Source: a virus
DNA: 31,929 bases
Direction: 5' to 3' (one strand)
IMG/VR virus record: IMGVR_UViG_3300029448_000212
Location: 1 to 31,929 of that record
Shown: positions 1 through 10,404 of the stretch, piece after piece
Layout of the letters: every line of letters starts with the position of its first letter
How positions within the stretch are numbered: position 1 is the first letter of the stretch
The notes under the pieces: model-generated
What the model was told of the DNA's origin: nothing
The model's input: the letters and a program-made list of their open reading frames with translations, nothing else
Databases searched by the model: none
Program-made: the position numbers and the translations under genes

Positions 1-726
1 AGTTCCTAAGATAGCCATATCTGCTACAGCATCTGAAGTACCTAGTCTACCTATCTCTGTAGCTTTACCAGCTACAGTACCTATATCCGTTGCATCAGCA
101 GCAACAGCATTGATATTAGTTGCATTACCAGCAACAGCTGTAACATTAGATGCTATACCACTAACTGTAGTAATATCACTAGCAATACCAGCAACAGTTG
201 CTACATCTGTAATTGATTGACTAAACTCAATACCATTACCAGAACTATTAACTGTTAGTATCTTATTAGCTACTAATTCAGGAAATATTAATCCATATGC
301 AGTAGATGTTGTAGAAGCAGCTCTTGGTGATAAGTTAATATCAACACCTTGTTGTTGCATCATTGCAACAATTTTATCTAATTCTGTGTTTAAAGATTCA
401 ATAGGAAATATACCAGTACTAGCAAAATCAGTACTTCTAGCTATAGGTAAATTTCTAGTAATTGTATATTTATCATTAACAGTAGCACCACCACCTAATG
501 TTATTGATCCACCACCAGTTACACCAGCACCAGTTACAGAATACTGAGTAGCACTAGATGGACTAGCTGCTAATGTTAATGTAGTAATAGCACCATCAGA
601 TATAGCAGTTTTTTTAACTACTAAATCAGAATCAGCAAAAAATTCAAACGCAACTGTAAATGAAGTTTGCCCAGCTGTAGCTGTATATTGTACTCTAGGT
701 GAGGTGTCTGATATTGCTATTGCCAT
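1..726 (-). CDS. Tail fibre protein, N-terminal part (cut by window edge)
   Basis: My own translation gives an open frame of 242 codons from an ATG at 726 to base 1 with no stop, so the C-terminus lies outside the window. Residues 1 to about 130 resemble the T7 gp17-type fibre N-terminal domain: a beta-rich start, a Gly-rich turn, an ITRNLP segment and a 'LNTELDKIVAMMQQQ' helix. That domain anchors the fibre to the tail. Residues 178-227 form five 10-residue repeats of the pattern V-x-G-x-A-[ST]-[DN]-[IV]-x-x, as in trimeric fibre shafts. The ATG follows directly on the stop of the large internal virion gene. It probably carries or supports the receptor-binding tip. The anchor call is good; the tip is not visible. 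Confidence 0.85.
   Translation of the reverse strand, partial: MAIAISDTSPRVQYTATAGQTSFTVAFEFFADSDLVVKKTAISDGAITTLTLAASPSSATQYSVTGAGVTGGGSITLGGGATVNDKYTITRNLPIARSTDFASTGIFPIESLNTELDKIVAMMQQQGVDINLSPRAASTTSTAYGLIFPELVANKILTVNSSGNGIEFSQSITDVATVAGIASDITTVSGIASNVTAVAGNATNINAVAADATDIGTVAGKATEIGRLGTSDAVADMAILGT
46..195 (-). repeat. Five 10-residue (30-base) shaft repeats in the tail fibre gene
   Basis: The translated repeat units are VAGIASDITT, VSGIASNVTA, VAGNATNINA, VAADATDIGT and VAGKATEIGR. They are tandem, in frame and diverged at the DNA level. They probably form a trimeric beta or coiled-coil shaft. Confidence 0.8.
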
Positions 727-3700
727 TTATCTTAATACATCTTTTTCTAATTTATCAAATACTGAATCCAAAAACCATACATTCTGGAAAGGTACAAGTC
801 TACGCACATTCCTTGCTGTGTGATGATTGTATTTACCAGTTCCCCATGTCCACATAATATCTGCTATATTTGTTATTTGGTTAGCAGTTGGACCTAATAC
901 ATCAGGAATAGGATTATTCAATATATCTTTGTATGTTCCATAAGGTTTTTTACCACCTAATAATGGTCTTAAACCTACTTGATTATTACCTAATCTTTCT
1001 ATTGCATTATTAATATCAGAAAAAATACCACCTAATCCTGATCTATCAAAACCATCTACTATCTTTTGACCAAAAGGTTTTTTACTATAATCTCTATTAA
1101 ATTGTTTTTGTCTAAATGCATCTACCATCATACCAGCACCCATCAATAACAATATTCCTTGCATAAAATTTGTATCTTTTTCTTGTAATCCACGCATTAA
1201 CATTCTTTGTGTAGCAGCAGCACCAAATTTTTTAAACTGTGCTAAAGCACCACCCATTTCACTATTTGCCCAGAGAGGTACATCTCCTTTACTTGGAGTA
1301 ACAATATCTACATTTACTTGTTTAGATAATCCTTGATGATATATTTCAGCAGCTTTACGAGCTTCTACAGTATCATCCCAAGAATCACTATTAGCAACAC
1401 GCATATGTTTAAAATCATTGCCATCTGCTTTTGTTGATATTTTACCATTTTTACCAACACCATGTTTTTGATATTGTTTATATATCTCTCTAGCAATCGT
1501 ATCATCTATTCCTAAAAAGTTTAATCTAGCTCTATTTAATTTAGATATACTTTTTCCTAATGCTATTTTTTCTACATTTTCTATTATTCTAGTACCATTA
1601 AAAAATCCAGCCATAGTTTTTACTGAAGCGTTCCACGGATTACTAGCGTTTAGAAATGTAAAATAGACATTTCCTACCTTACTCATTCCTCTTTCCATTT
1701 TATTAAATACACCGAAAGCATCTTCCATACCATACATACCCATAGCTCTTGAGCTATCTATCATGTCTAATGCTTCACCACCTAATTGTGTAGAGTTTTT
1801 AGACATTTTAAGTATTTCTTTAGCCATGCCACTTTGGAACATTTCTGTTTGTATTTTAAATGTTTTACCCATACCATTAATCATAACCAATCTAGCTGTA
1901 TCTACTACTTGTGCTATACCAGTAAGCATAGTTGTAGCATTATACAGCTTCATCATTCTTAGACCTCTACTAAAAGTCCTATTGGGATCTTGTGCTAAAC
2001 CATATGTGCCTCTAGTTAAATGTATAGAAGCATCTAAATCTTTTATGTTTTGTATTTGTTGTTTTGTTAAAAAATTTTGTAAAGGTTCTTCATTTATATC
2101 TCCTAGTTGATTGTAATACTTATCGTATTTACCATTTTTTCTTAACATATTATCTACAATTTGTAATATACCTTGTTGATAATTACCATCAGCAGACCAA
2201 CGACTACCATAACCCATAGGATCACCAAATACTTTTGTAAGTTCTATATCAGGAACTACTTGATTGAAGTAATGTCTTTGTAAAAGCATTACATCATCTT
2301 CCATAAATCCTTCTTTCATTAATCTTGTATAATCAATATTTAATTCTCTACCTAAAAATCTACTAGATATTTTATTAACTTCTTCTATTCCTTCATCAGT
2401 AAACTTTGCTACGCTTGATAATTGTTCATCAATGCTTTTTAAACGCAAAGTTGGTTGATATTGCATAAAAGATTCTATTATGTCGTCAATAATAACCTTA
2501 GATAATCCTTGTTTTTCTAATTCTTCTTGCATTATTCTTTTGAATAATTCAGGGTTAGCATCAATAGCATCTCTTTTATATAAAGGATTAATATAATTTT
2601 TTCTTAAAATTTTACCTTTCTTTAACAGTTCTAATTTATTTTCTATTTTTCTTTTTGTTGTAATTAGTTTATTAAGCTGTTCTAATTTTTTAGGATTTGT
2701 TACTGCTTTTCTTCCTTTAATACTACCATCCATAAAAGATATATATTTTTCTATTTGACTTAAATGCCATGTATGCCATGAAATAGAAATTTCTGATTCA
2801 GCATATTCTTTACCCAATGGACCATAAAATAAATCTTCAGTATGTTTTGCAGCAGCTCTAACTTCTGGTTCTACTGCTAAGTTAGGATCTAATCTAGCTC
2901 TAGTTACAGCAGAAGAAAATTCTCTTGGTGTCATTACACCAGTTTTATTCATTCCTGTACCTATTTTAGTATTAATAGTTTTTTCAAAAATATTCTGTTC
3001 ATTTTTGCCAAGTCTTTTTAAATAAGTATTGTATTCAGACATAACTGCATCATCACTTATTTTAATCATGTAATGTCTTGATTTTATTTTTCTTTCAATA
3101 GTTGCACCAGAAACTACTCCTTCAAAATTACCTTTAGTTAGTAAAGGACTTTCTAATACAGTAGTAATAAAGTCTTGCTCATCTAAACCACCTTTATTTA
3201 ACACTCTAAATATTGGTGTAAATCCAGACTTTTCTCCAAGTATACCCATACCAGTAGGTTTTATTTGATTGGCTGCAATCCATTCTGCTTCTGTTCTAAT
3301 TGGTCCTGTAGCACCAGCACCAACAGATCCATCTTTATATAAACCACCACCAACATATTGACTATTAGAATAATGTGTGTCCATGTTATCTAGTTTATTT
3401 GCTGTATCATCAAACTGTTTACCAGCTAATTTATTATTAATAGCTGGAAATATAGCTGGTAATAAAAAACCACTAGCAGATATAATAGCAGTTTCTTCCC
3501 ATGTTCTTGTATCGCTTAGTCCTTGTTTTGCAAATTCTTCAGTAGTTATTAAACTACCTACTTTTCCTGATCTTAATAATCTACTACCAGTAAATAAAAA
3601 ACTACCACCTTTAGTAAACATAAATAAACTAGAAGGATCTGTTAAACCACCTAATACTCTACCTACAATGTAAGATGGAGATCCATTTGCTTTTTTAGAA

Positions 3701-4023
3701 TCTTCTACAAAATCTGTAATTAATCTTTTAGTTTGTTTTGCACTTTTACTATGTAAAAAATTACCAACATAAGGTTCAAATCCTTTAATTTGGAAATCAT
3801 TAAATATATTATAATTAGGATCTTCTACAAATTCTGTATCGTTTTGTGCAACACTAGCATCAACTATATATTTAAAACCAAGACCAAATATATTTTCATC
3901 TGCCCATCCAGCACCTACATCTCTTACATCTTGAAAATAATTTAATGGTTCTGTTGGATCTGGTCTACCATTAATAATAGGTTTTTTAGCACCTATATCT
4001 CCTATAGTAGATACATCACCCAT
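727..4023 (-). CDS. Large internal virion protein (T7 gp16-like position), 1098 aa
   Basis: This is the largest protein in the window. It sits last among the ejection proteins and directly before the tail fibre, the position of T7 gp16. Such proteins are stored in the capsid and ejected to build a channel across the host envelope. The sequence is mostly helical and charged. A Gly/Leu/Phe-rich patch lies near residues 120-150, and a hydrophobic segment near residue 970 (QGILLLMGAGMMVDAF) could touch membrane. I see no transglycosylase motif; a lysozyme-like domain is instead in the neighbouring 520-residue protein. The C-terminus contains Pro/Trp-rich segments (WTWGTGKYNHH). The call rests on size and gene order rather than a recognised domain. 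Confidence 0.7.
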   Translation of the reverse strand: MGDVSTIGDIGAKKPIINGRPDPTEPLNYFQDVRDVGAGWADENIFGLGFKYIVDASVAQNDTEFVEDPNYNIFNDFQIKGFEPYVGNFLHSKSAKQTKRLITDFVEDSKKANGSPSYIVGRVLGGLTDPSSLFMFTKGGSFLFTGSRLLRSGKVGSLITTEEFAKQGLSDTRTWEETAIISASGFLLPAIFPAINNKLAGKQFDDTANKLDNMDTHYSNSQYVGGGLYKDGSVGAGATGPIRTEAEWIAANQIKPTGMGILGEKSGFTPIFRVLNKGGLDEQDFITTVLESPLLTKGNFEGVVSGATIERKIKSRHYMIKISDDAVMSEYNTYLKRLGKNEQNIFEKTINTKIGTGMNKTGVMTPREFSSAVTRARLDPNLAVEPEVRAAAKHTEDLFYGPLGKEYAESEISISWHTWHLSQIEKYISFMDGSIKGRKAVTNPKKLEQLNKLITTKRKIENKLELLKKGKILRKNYINPLYKRDAIDANPELFKRIMQEELEKQGLSKVIIDDIIESFMQYQPTLRLKSIDEQLSSVAKFTDEGIEEVNKISSRFLGRELNIDYTRLMKEGFMEDDVMLLQRHYFNQVVPDIELTKVFGDPMGYGSRWSADGNYQQGILQIVDNMLRKNGKYDKYYNQLGDINEEPLQNFLTKQQIQNIKDLDASIHLTRGTYGLAQDPNRTFSRGLRMMKLYNATTMLTGIAQVVDTARLVMINGMGKTFKIQTEMFQSGMAKEILKMSKNSTQLGGEALDMIDSSRAMGMYGMEDAFGVFNKMERGMSKVGNVYFTFLNASNPWNASVKTMAGFFNGTRIIENVEKIALGKSISKLNRARLNFLGIDDTIAREIYKQYQKHGVGKNGKISTKADGNDFKHMRVANSDSWDDTVEARKAAEIYHQGLSKQVNVDIVTPSKGDVPLWANSEMGGALAQFKKFGAAATQRMLMRGLQEKDTNFMQGILLLMGAGMMVDAFRQKQFNRDYSKKPFGQKIVDGFDRSGLGGIFSDINNAIERLGNNQVGLRPLLGGKKPYGTYKDILNNPIPDVLGPTANQITNIADIMWTWGTGKYNHHTARNVRRLVPFQNVWFLDSVFDKLEKDVLR

Positions 4024-4024
4024 A

Positions 4025-5587
4025 TTAATCTAATACAGACTTACTTTTTTTACTAATTTGTGGAGATGTTACTTTTTGTAAATCTGGAAAATATGTCATT
4101 TGTCCTTGCGACCATGCAGATATAAATCCAGATACATCTCTCATCATTGTTCTAAAACCACCATATCCTATTGCAGCTTGACCTTCTGCATCATTCCATA
4201 ATTCATTTAATAAAGCTGGTTCATATTGTTTTACTTGAGCAGCAGTTGATCCTGAGTAAAACTCATCTGTTCCTTCTTTATAACTACCAAAGTTGCCAAT
4301 ATATTTCATATCTCCAGTTTCTATAAAGTTTTTTAATGCTTCTTGGAATCTTGGTCCAATCCATGTAGAACTATTATAAGCTAATTTAACTAATGCTACT
4401 GCAAGATATGCATTTTTGTTAGAAGTTAAATCATCAATACCAGTAATATTTTTTACCATTTGTAATTTATCATCTAACATTTTCATCATTACAATGTTAT
4501 TAACTTCTCTTGTAATTGTTTCTTCACCAGTCATTAATTTTTCAATGTCATAACCTAAGTTTGTTAATTCTTTAATAACAGTAGGATCTTTTAAAGATAA
4601 TCCAGTTCCAATAGTAGGATCACCATTATCTGATTTCATAAGATCATATTCTGCTTTTTGTATTTTACTATCTTGAGCAGCCATTTCTACTGGTCCACCA
4701 CCACCACCTCTTGTTCCAACATTAAATGTTTTATTTCTATCTCCTGTAAAACCAGAATCATATGCCTGTGCATAAAATCCACCTTCTTGTTTTGTAACGG
4801 AATCCATTAATAAATTAGTTGCTGTGTTTTGATATCCCATGCCTGTTTGCTCCTTACCTTCAAATTGTGAAGCTAGATTATCATCAAATACTCCAGCTTG
4901 TTTTTGTTCTTGATATGTTAAAAAATTAATTTGATTTTCTTGTAACTGTCTTTCAACAGTATTCATATCTATATTAACATCAGGTAACCATTCAATGTCA
5001 TTAAACATTCTACCTAAATCTTCTATTCCATTTTTTCCTTTGTTATAACCATTATAAACAAGATTAAACATTCCTTTTAAAGTTTGCATAACTAATGGTT
5101 GTTCTTCTACATTAGCAAAACCATATGTTTTAAAAAATGTTTGTGCTGCAATATTTTGTGAACTCCAATTTTGCCATGCTTCATTTTGAAAGTCCGCTCT
5201 TACACCACTCAATGTTAATGATGAATTTAATTCTCTATTAACTTCTGGTTTAAAAGATGCATCAGGATCATTAGGATTATTTAATGCCATAAAAATACCA
5301 TCACCATCTGTATCTATAGATATTCTATAAGTTGGATCTCCTATACTAGCTGGATCATAATCAAATCTAATTCTTTTATTATCCATCATTCCTAAAATAT
5401 TTTCAGCTGTAAAAAAATCAGAGCTAAGACCTAATGCTGCTCTTTCTCCATCATTTAAATTTAAACCTCTATTTATAATAGTCATAGTAGCGTCTGTTTT
5501 AATTTCATCAGCACTCATACCTTTTTTAGTATAAGTTTGAAACATAGGATATTTTACTAATTCTTTAACCATTTTCATCAGGTCCAT
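4025..5587 (-). CDS. Virion-associated lysozyme-domain protein, 520 aa
   Basis: The C-terminal half contains a degenerate phage-lysozyme signature: EGGFY with Glu268, then NGDPTIGTG (321-329), which resembles the TIGxG loop of T4-type lysozymes (GH24). The Glu and the TIG loop are normally about 15 residues apart. Here about 57 separate them, including a Gly-rich stretch at 292-299, so the domain carries an insertion or is diverged. Residues 92-97 (DTDGDG) look like a Ca-binding DxDxDG loop. It lies between the gp15-like and gp16-like genes, so a role in local peptidoglycan opening during DNA entry is inferred. The first 23 bases overlap the previous gene; ATGs at 5587, 5578 and 5572 are all possible starts and none has a strong ribosome binding site. 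Confidence 0.6.
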   Translation of the reverse strand: MDLMKMVKELVKYPMFQTYTKKGMSADEIKTDATMTIINRGLNLNDGERAALGLSSDFFTAENILGMMDNKRIRFDYDPASIGDPTYRISIDTDGDGIFMALNNPNDPDASFKPEVNRELNSSLTLSGVRADFQNEAWQNWSSQNIAAQTFFKTYGFANVEEQPLVMQTLKGMFNLVYNGYNKGKNGIEDLGRMFNDIEWLPDVNIDMNTVERQLQENQINFLTYQEQKQAGVFDDNLASQFEGKEQTGMGYQNTATNLLMDSVTKQEGGFYAQAYDSGFTGDRNKTFNVGTRGGGGGPVEMAAQDSKIQKAEYDLMKSDNGDPTIGTGLSLKDPTVIKELTNLGYDIEKLMTGEETITREVNNIVMMKMLDDKLQMVKNITGIDDLTSNKNAYLAVALVKLAYNSSTWIGPRFQEALKNFIETGDMKYIGNFGSYKEGTDEFYSGSTAAQVKQYEPALLNELWNDAEGQAAIGYGGFRTMMRDVSGFISAWSQGQMTYFPDLQKVTSPQISKKSKSVLD

Positions 5588-7742
5588 AACCAGCAGTTCT
5601 TATTGTATTTAAAATGTAAGGTAATTGTTTTTTTAAATTTTCTTTAATAGTACTTTCTGTCATAGTTGATTTATATGTTGAACCAAACATACTTGCTACT
5701 CTCATATCAAACATTTCTTTTGCTTCTTGCAAAACTAATCTAAAAGATGGTTCTAAATCTTTATCATCTCCAAATAAATTGAACTCTACTTCCCCAGTTA
5801 ATAAATCTTGATCTGTAAAAAATAAACCCCACCACGGACCATCTTCTTCTCTATCTTTAAAAAAGTCATACATTATTTCATTTACATCTAAACCAGAATC
5901 TTGAATTACTTGATTCATATATAATATTTTATCATCTAAAATTGTTTGTTCTGGATATACACCACTAATCCATTTTTCTACTACTAATGATTGGTATTTA
6001 CCAATAGTATTTTTACCTAATATGTCATTAATTTCCTTTTCAGTTCTATTAGCTAAATTAATATCTAATCTACCCATTCTTTCAAATTCTTTATGTAATT
6101 CTAAAAGATGAGGAAACAAATAATTTGCTTCATCACTACTAAAAGCTGGCGCTCTCCCCGGTGTTATGCTTAAATTATTAGCAAATTGAGCCATATTTCT
6201 AAGTTCTTCTATATCATTAGGTTGTTCAAAATCAAATGTTCCAGCACTAGCAAAATATTGTTCTAATTTATCAGGAACTGCTCCATATGTTTTTGATAAC
6301 TCTAATAATGATGTTAAAAATAAATTATTACTTGATGCTCCATCTTTAGCTATAGTAGACATAGGCATATTATTAAATATTTTTCTTGTCATTTGATCTC
6401 CAAATTCAATTTCTACTAGTTCATACATTTGTTGCATCATTGCTTCATCTTTTAATTTATCTACTGTTATAGTACCTTCACCAAATTTATTATTTAAAGT
6501 TCTAACTCTTGAATTAATTAATTGGTCAACATTAAATTTATTCATTGTAGTTACAATTTTACCACTATCAAAATAAGTAATTTGTTTACTTATATCTTGT
6601 ATAGCTTTCATAAGAGTATTTTCTTTAACTAACTCATTTAATTGATCCATATTTAAATTATATTGATTAGCTAATACTCTAATATCTTCTACACTTTCAA
6701 AAACATTTCCATCTTTTATTCCAACAATAGTATTTTCAACTACCTCTTTTTTATCTTGATCTAATATTATTTCTTGTTTTTTTACATTTTTTTCATTAGC
6801 ACTATTCCAGTCTCCAATATATTTTTTAACTTCTGAAGATATAAATGCTCTTTCTTCTCTATTAGTATCTTTATATACACTAGCATCATCTTTATCATGT
6901 AGAGGATTATCTAAATAGTTTGTACCCCATTTTTGTAATTCAGCATTAATTTTAGATACTTCTGTAATATAATTTGCTGGTATACCACCAGCACTTTGTA
7001 TAAACAAACTGTCTGCTAATTGTGCTGCATCTAAATCCTGTTTAGCTAAACTAATTAATCTTTGTGTTTCAAATCCTATTAAAAGAGTTTTGTTAAATGT
7101 TCCTTTTTGTAATTTACCATTTTTATCTATCCTATCAGGAGTTCCTAAAGTTTTTGCTAATTGGTCTTGTATAGCAGCTGGATAAGAATTATATAATTTT
7201 TCATAATCAACCATAGTATCTGAAATTTCAGGTAATAGATTTTCAGTCCAATATGATTGCATTTCATCAGGAGTTAATCCCATTATAGATTCATTTCTTT
7301 GTGCAATAAAATCGTTATGATTAGTAGTAAAGCCATCTATAACTAAAATATCTTTTTGTGCTTTAGCTTCTTGAAATATTTTATCTCCGTATTCAAAAGC
7401 TATATTGCCAGTAAATGATTTAGCATAATCTTTAAATCTATTAGGAGCTTTTTCTACTAAAGTATTAATGTAGCTATTAGTTGCTTTAGTAAAACCATCT
7501 GGATCATCATAATGTTTTCTAGAAAGTTCTAATAAAGTTTGTCTTGATTTTAATTTTAAATCAGTTTTGTATGCTACTTCTTCTTTGTTAGCTTCTCTTT
7601 CTGCAAATATATCTATAACAGCAGAAGCATTTTTTGCTGCTAAACCTATAGCATCTTCGCTATAGGTAGGCTGAACACCCATTCTACTTTGTATAGAACT
7701 AACTGTTGCTTTGTTTTGTTTTTCGCCTGATGTAAGTGCCAT
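5565..7742 (-). CDS. Internal virion protein (T7 gp15-like position), 725 aa
   Basis: A long, largely alpha-helical, charged protein without signal peptide or obvious membrane segment. It sits between a gp14-sized protein and the lysozyme/gp16-like proteins, as T7 gp15 does. By analogy it would be part of the capsid core and of the ejected DNA-translocation channel. Its N-terminus (MALTSGEKQNKATVSSIQSR) has an Ala/Ser-rich helix followed by heptad-like charged segments to about residue 120. The start ATG overlaps the previous stop as TAATG. No enzymatic motif is visible, so the call rests mainly on order and size. Confidence 0.65.
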   Translation of the reverse strand: MALTSGEKQNKATVSSIQSRMGVQPTYSEDAIGLAAKNASAVIDIFAEREANKEEVAYKTDLKLKSRQTLLELSRKHYDDPDGFTKATNSYINTLVEKAPNRFKDYAKSFTGNIAFEYGDKIFQEAKAQKDILVIDGFTTNHNDFIAQRNESIMGLTPDEMQSYWTENLLPEISDTMVDYEKLYNSYPAAIQDQLAKTLGTPDRIDKNGKLQKGTFNKTLLIGFETQRLISLAKQDLDAAQLADSLFIQSAGGIPANYITEVSKINAELQKWGTNYLDNPLHDKDDASVYKDTNREERAFISSEVKKYIGDWNSANEKNVKKQEIILDQDKKEVVENTIVGIKDGNVFESVEDIRVLANQYNLNMDQLNELVKENTLMKAIQDISKQITYFDSGKIVTTMNKFNVDQLINSRVRTLNNKFGEGTITVDKLKDEAMMQQMYELVEIEFGDQMTRKIFNNMPMSTIAKDGASSNNLFLTSLLELSKTYGAVPDKLEQYFASAGTFDFEQPNDIEELRNMAQFANNLSITPGRAPAFSSDEANYLFPHLLELHKEFERMGRLDINLANRTEKEINDILGKNTIGKYQSLVVEKWISGVYPEQTILDDKILYMNQVIQDSGLDVNEIMYDFFKDREEDGPWWGLFFTDQDLLTGEVEFNLFGDDKDLEPSFRLVLQEAKEMFDMRVASMFGSTYKSTMTESTIKENLKKQLPYILNTIRTAGYGPDENG

Positions 7743-8191
7743 TAGCTATAATATCTATAATTTCCATATCCATTTACTAAACCAGCTATAGCAGAAGTAT
7801 AGCCACCAAAAGTAACTGCATCCATTTTAGCTTGGTTTTCAAATGCCATTTGTCTATATTTTAAATCAACAGATTTACCCATTAATCTAATATCTGATAT
7901 ATCTTTATTTCTATTAGATATAACTTGTTTGTTCATATTTAGAAAAGACATACTATCATCTGCATACCCAGCTATAGATTGATAAGCTAAATTATTAGCT
8001 ATTTCTTTTTGAGCATATTGATTTCTAGCATTTTCTTCTTGAGCAGCTGCTAGTTCAGCCATCTTTGATTCTGTTTCTAATCTATAATTTTCTCTATTGA
8101 GTGCAGCTTGTTGCGATCTCATAGATGATATTGTTCCTACAGCTGATACTCCAGCTGATATTAACATTAATGTTGCAGCATTAGCGGTCAT
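7742..8191 (-). CDS. Small internal virion protein (T7 gp14-like position), 149 aa
   Basis: The N-terminus is hydrophobic (AATLMLISAGVSAVGTISSM), followed by a long Ala/Glu/Gln-rich amphipathic helix (about residues 25-75) and a Gly/Tyr-rich end (GLVNGYGNYRYYS). This plan matches gp14-type ejection proteins, which insert into the outer membrane. It is directly downstream of tail tube B, with an ATGA overlap, and upstream of the gp15-like protein by a TAATG overlap. T7 gp14 is somewhat longer (about 196 residues). Function is inferred from layout and composition. Confidence 0.65.
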   Translation of the reverse strand: MTANAATLMLISAGVSAVGTISSMRSQQAALNRENYRLETESKMAELAAAQEENARNQYAQKEIANNLAYQSIAGYADDSMSFLNMNKQVISNRNKDISDIRLMGKSVDLKYRQMAFENQAKMDAVTFGGYTSAIAGLVNGYGNYRYYS

Positions 8192-10404
8192 GCAAATTGT
8201 ATCTCCATTGCTAATCCTAATACTTTTAAAGGTAGAGGACTATCTTGCGATATTGTTATTGTTGGTGATTTACTATATCCCAGAAAAGTAAATTCTTTTT
8301 TACCACCTACTGATGATAAATCTGTACCAATATTAAAATCTGCTTGTTGTATAATTAACTCTTTGGATGTTAAGTCAGCAGCTTTCATTGTTACATCTAA
8401 TCCCCCTGAAATATCTATTATAGCTTTATTAATCCTTCTTGGCTGTCCTGTCAATGGTCCAGTATCAATTTCTTTGTCTATAGGCATTGTTTCTAATATA
8501 GGCGTAAAATTATATCCTACTCTAACGCCTGTAGGTTGTGGAGCATTATCTAAAGTAATTCTATTAGAAGCTCCAACAGTATATGATCCTAAAGCACCAT
8601 TACCAAAAACAGCTTCAATTACATTATTTTGTTCATAAATACTATTAACAGTATGTATAAAACCTTTTACAATAGTAATTACAGCATTGTCTGAAGGAGT
8701 AGCAGCTAAAGTTTTATTTAATTGTAAATTGTATTCATTAGTAGCAGTATTAGTTACAGCTTGTATAGTATATTCTGTGGCATTCCCAGCAATGGTAAAT
8801 GTTTCTTGTATAGCTGGAGCAGTAGTAATGCCATCTATTAAAAGAGTTGTTCCTGATTGGCTACCACCTTTTACAGCTGGTGATCCTTTTTGGAATACTG
8901 TTGTAGTTGTACTACAATCTACTGTTATAGAATCATCATTAGCAAATTTTTCTAATAAATATTTAGTTCCAGAAGGTAATATTCTTTTAGTAACTACAAA
9001 TAAGAACTCATTAACAGATGTTATGCTATGAAATTTATCATTTGTTTTAGTATTCCAAATAGTCCAACCAGCTATTTTTTCATCTCTAATACTATGAAAA
9101 ACACCTATTTGACCATCTAATGTAGTACCACTATTAAGGAAGTAAGCAAATTGTTCTGGTCTTTCTTCATTACCAGTCATCATTGTAATGTCTTTAGGAT
9201 TATCAATTACTTGAGATGACAGTACAGAAATACTATTAGATTTATATGCTTGTTCTAAATCAGAAAAAACATACTCACGAATTGACTTGCCATTTTTAGA
9301 TGTAAAAATAGTAGCACCATCAAAAGGGGTTGGCTTTGCTCTATTACATCCATAAGGTGTTTGTCTAAGAAAAGAAATACTTGCTGGTGTAATTGCACTA
9401 TCTGTACTTTGGGGAATATAGTATTCACCAGAATCAGTAAATATTTGTAAATTTCTACCAGATATAAAATGTCTTATTTCATTTACAGTATCAGCAGTAA
9501 TATTAACATTAATAGCTTCATTAGCTAATCCTGTACCTAAATCAAAACTAAAGTATGCTCCTATTTCAGAAGCAATAACAGATGAAGGATTATCTCTTAC
9601 TCCACCAAACCAAATTCTATTATCATGGAATGTAACTGCTTGAGGAAATCCTCTAACAGTAGAAATTAATTGTTCTTGCCAATCTGCGTGAGGACCAACA
9701 GTAACAGCATCTTCTAATACTGTAACTGTAACTACAGTTGCACTTGTATAACCAGTAACAAAACATTGTTTACCATTAACTTTTAAATATGTGTTTACAT
9801 AAGAAGCACTAAAAGCATTAGCACTTGCAGTTAATGTTCTTCCTGTACCAGTAGCGTGAGCAGATAAAGTAACAGTAACGCTAGAATCAGCATATTTATA
9901 AAAAGGTTGTAAGGTCTTACTTACACCACCTACAGTTACATCATCATTAGTTTCAAAAGAATATAGACTTACTGAAAATGCAGAAGCACCAGTTCTTTTT
10001 ATTTGAACAATAGGATTATTTCTATGACAGATAAATACAGTATCAGCAAACTGAGCATAACTTAATTCAAATAGTTGTGCTGTAGTCCAGTTACAATTAC
10101 TTGTAATATTAGCTGATATTGCAGTACCACTAGAATTATAAACATCTAATCTATTATTAGATAAAGCAAAAATTGCTACTTCATCTTCTGCAAAAATAAA
10201 AGGAATGATTCTAGATTCTGCTGGTAGTTCTGCTGTAAATTGTGTAGCTGGTCTACGCATAACACCACCTTCATCTAAAAGATACCAGTTCTTACATTGT
10301 CTAGCACCTTCAAAATATGCTTTAGCATCTGTCCTTGCGTTAAGTAAAGGGTTAAGTTCTCCAGCTGAGAAGTTGGTAAATACTTGTCTGACTTTTCTTG
10401 GCAT
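8188..10404 (-). CDS. Tail tubular protein B / nozzle (T7 gp12-like), 738 aa
   Basis: The N-terminus (VFTNFSAGELNPLLNARTD, then YFEGARQCKNWYLLDEGGV and RRPATQF) is the characteristic start of gp12-type podoviral nozzle proteins. The rest is beta-rich with many Thr/Val/Ile strands, as expected for a beta-propeller nozzle. The protein forms the distal tail tube through which DNA leaves and onto which fibres dock. The length is close to T7 gp12 (794). Its ATG overlaps the tail tube A stop as TAATG, so the two are probably coupled in translation. Confidence 0.9.
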   Translation of the reverse strand: MPRKVRQVFTNFSAGELNPLLNARTDAKAYFEGARQCKNWYLLDEGGVMRRPATQFTAELPAESRIIPFIFAEDEVAIFALSNNRLDVYNSSGTAISANITSNCNWTTAQLFELSYAQFADTVFICHRNNPIVQIKRTGASAFSVSLYSFETNDDVTVGGVSKTLQPFYKYADSSVTVTLSAHATGTGRTLTASANAFSASYVNTYLKVNGKQCFVTGYTSATVVTVTVLEDAVTVGPHADWQEQLISTVRGFPQAVTFHDNRIWFGGVRDNPSSVIASEIGAYFSFDLGTGLANEAINVNITADTVNEIRHFISGRNLQIFTDSGEYYIPQSTDSAITPASISFLRQTPYGCNRAKPTPFDGATIFTSKNGKSIREYVFSDLEQAYKSNSISVLSSQVIDNPKDITMMTGNEERPEQFAYFLNSGTTLDGQIGVFHSIRDEKIAGWTIWNTKTNDKFHSITSVNEFLFVVTKRILPSGTKYLLEKFANDDSITVDCSTTTTVFQKGSPAVKGGSQSGTTLLIDGITTAPAIQETFTIAGNATEYTIQAVTNTATNEYNLQLNKTLAATPSDNAVITIVKGFIHTVNSIYEQNNVIEAVFGNGALGSYTVGASNRITLDNAPQPTGVRVGYNFTPILETMPIDKEIDTGPLTGQPRRINKAIIDISGGLDVTMKAADLTSKELIIQQADFNIGTDLSSVGGKKEFTFLGYSKSPTITISQDSPLPLKVLGLAMEIQFA

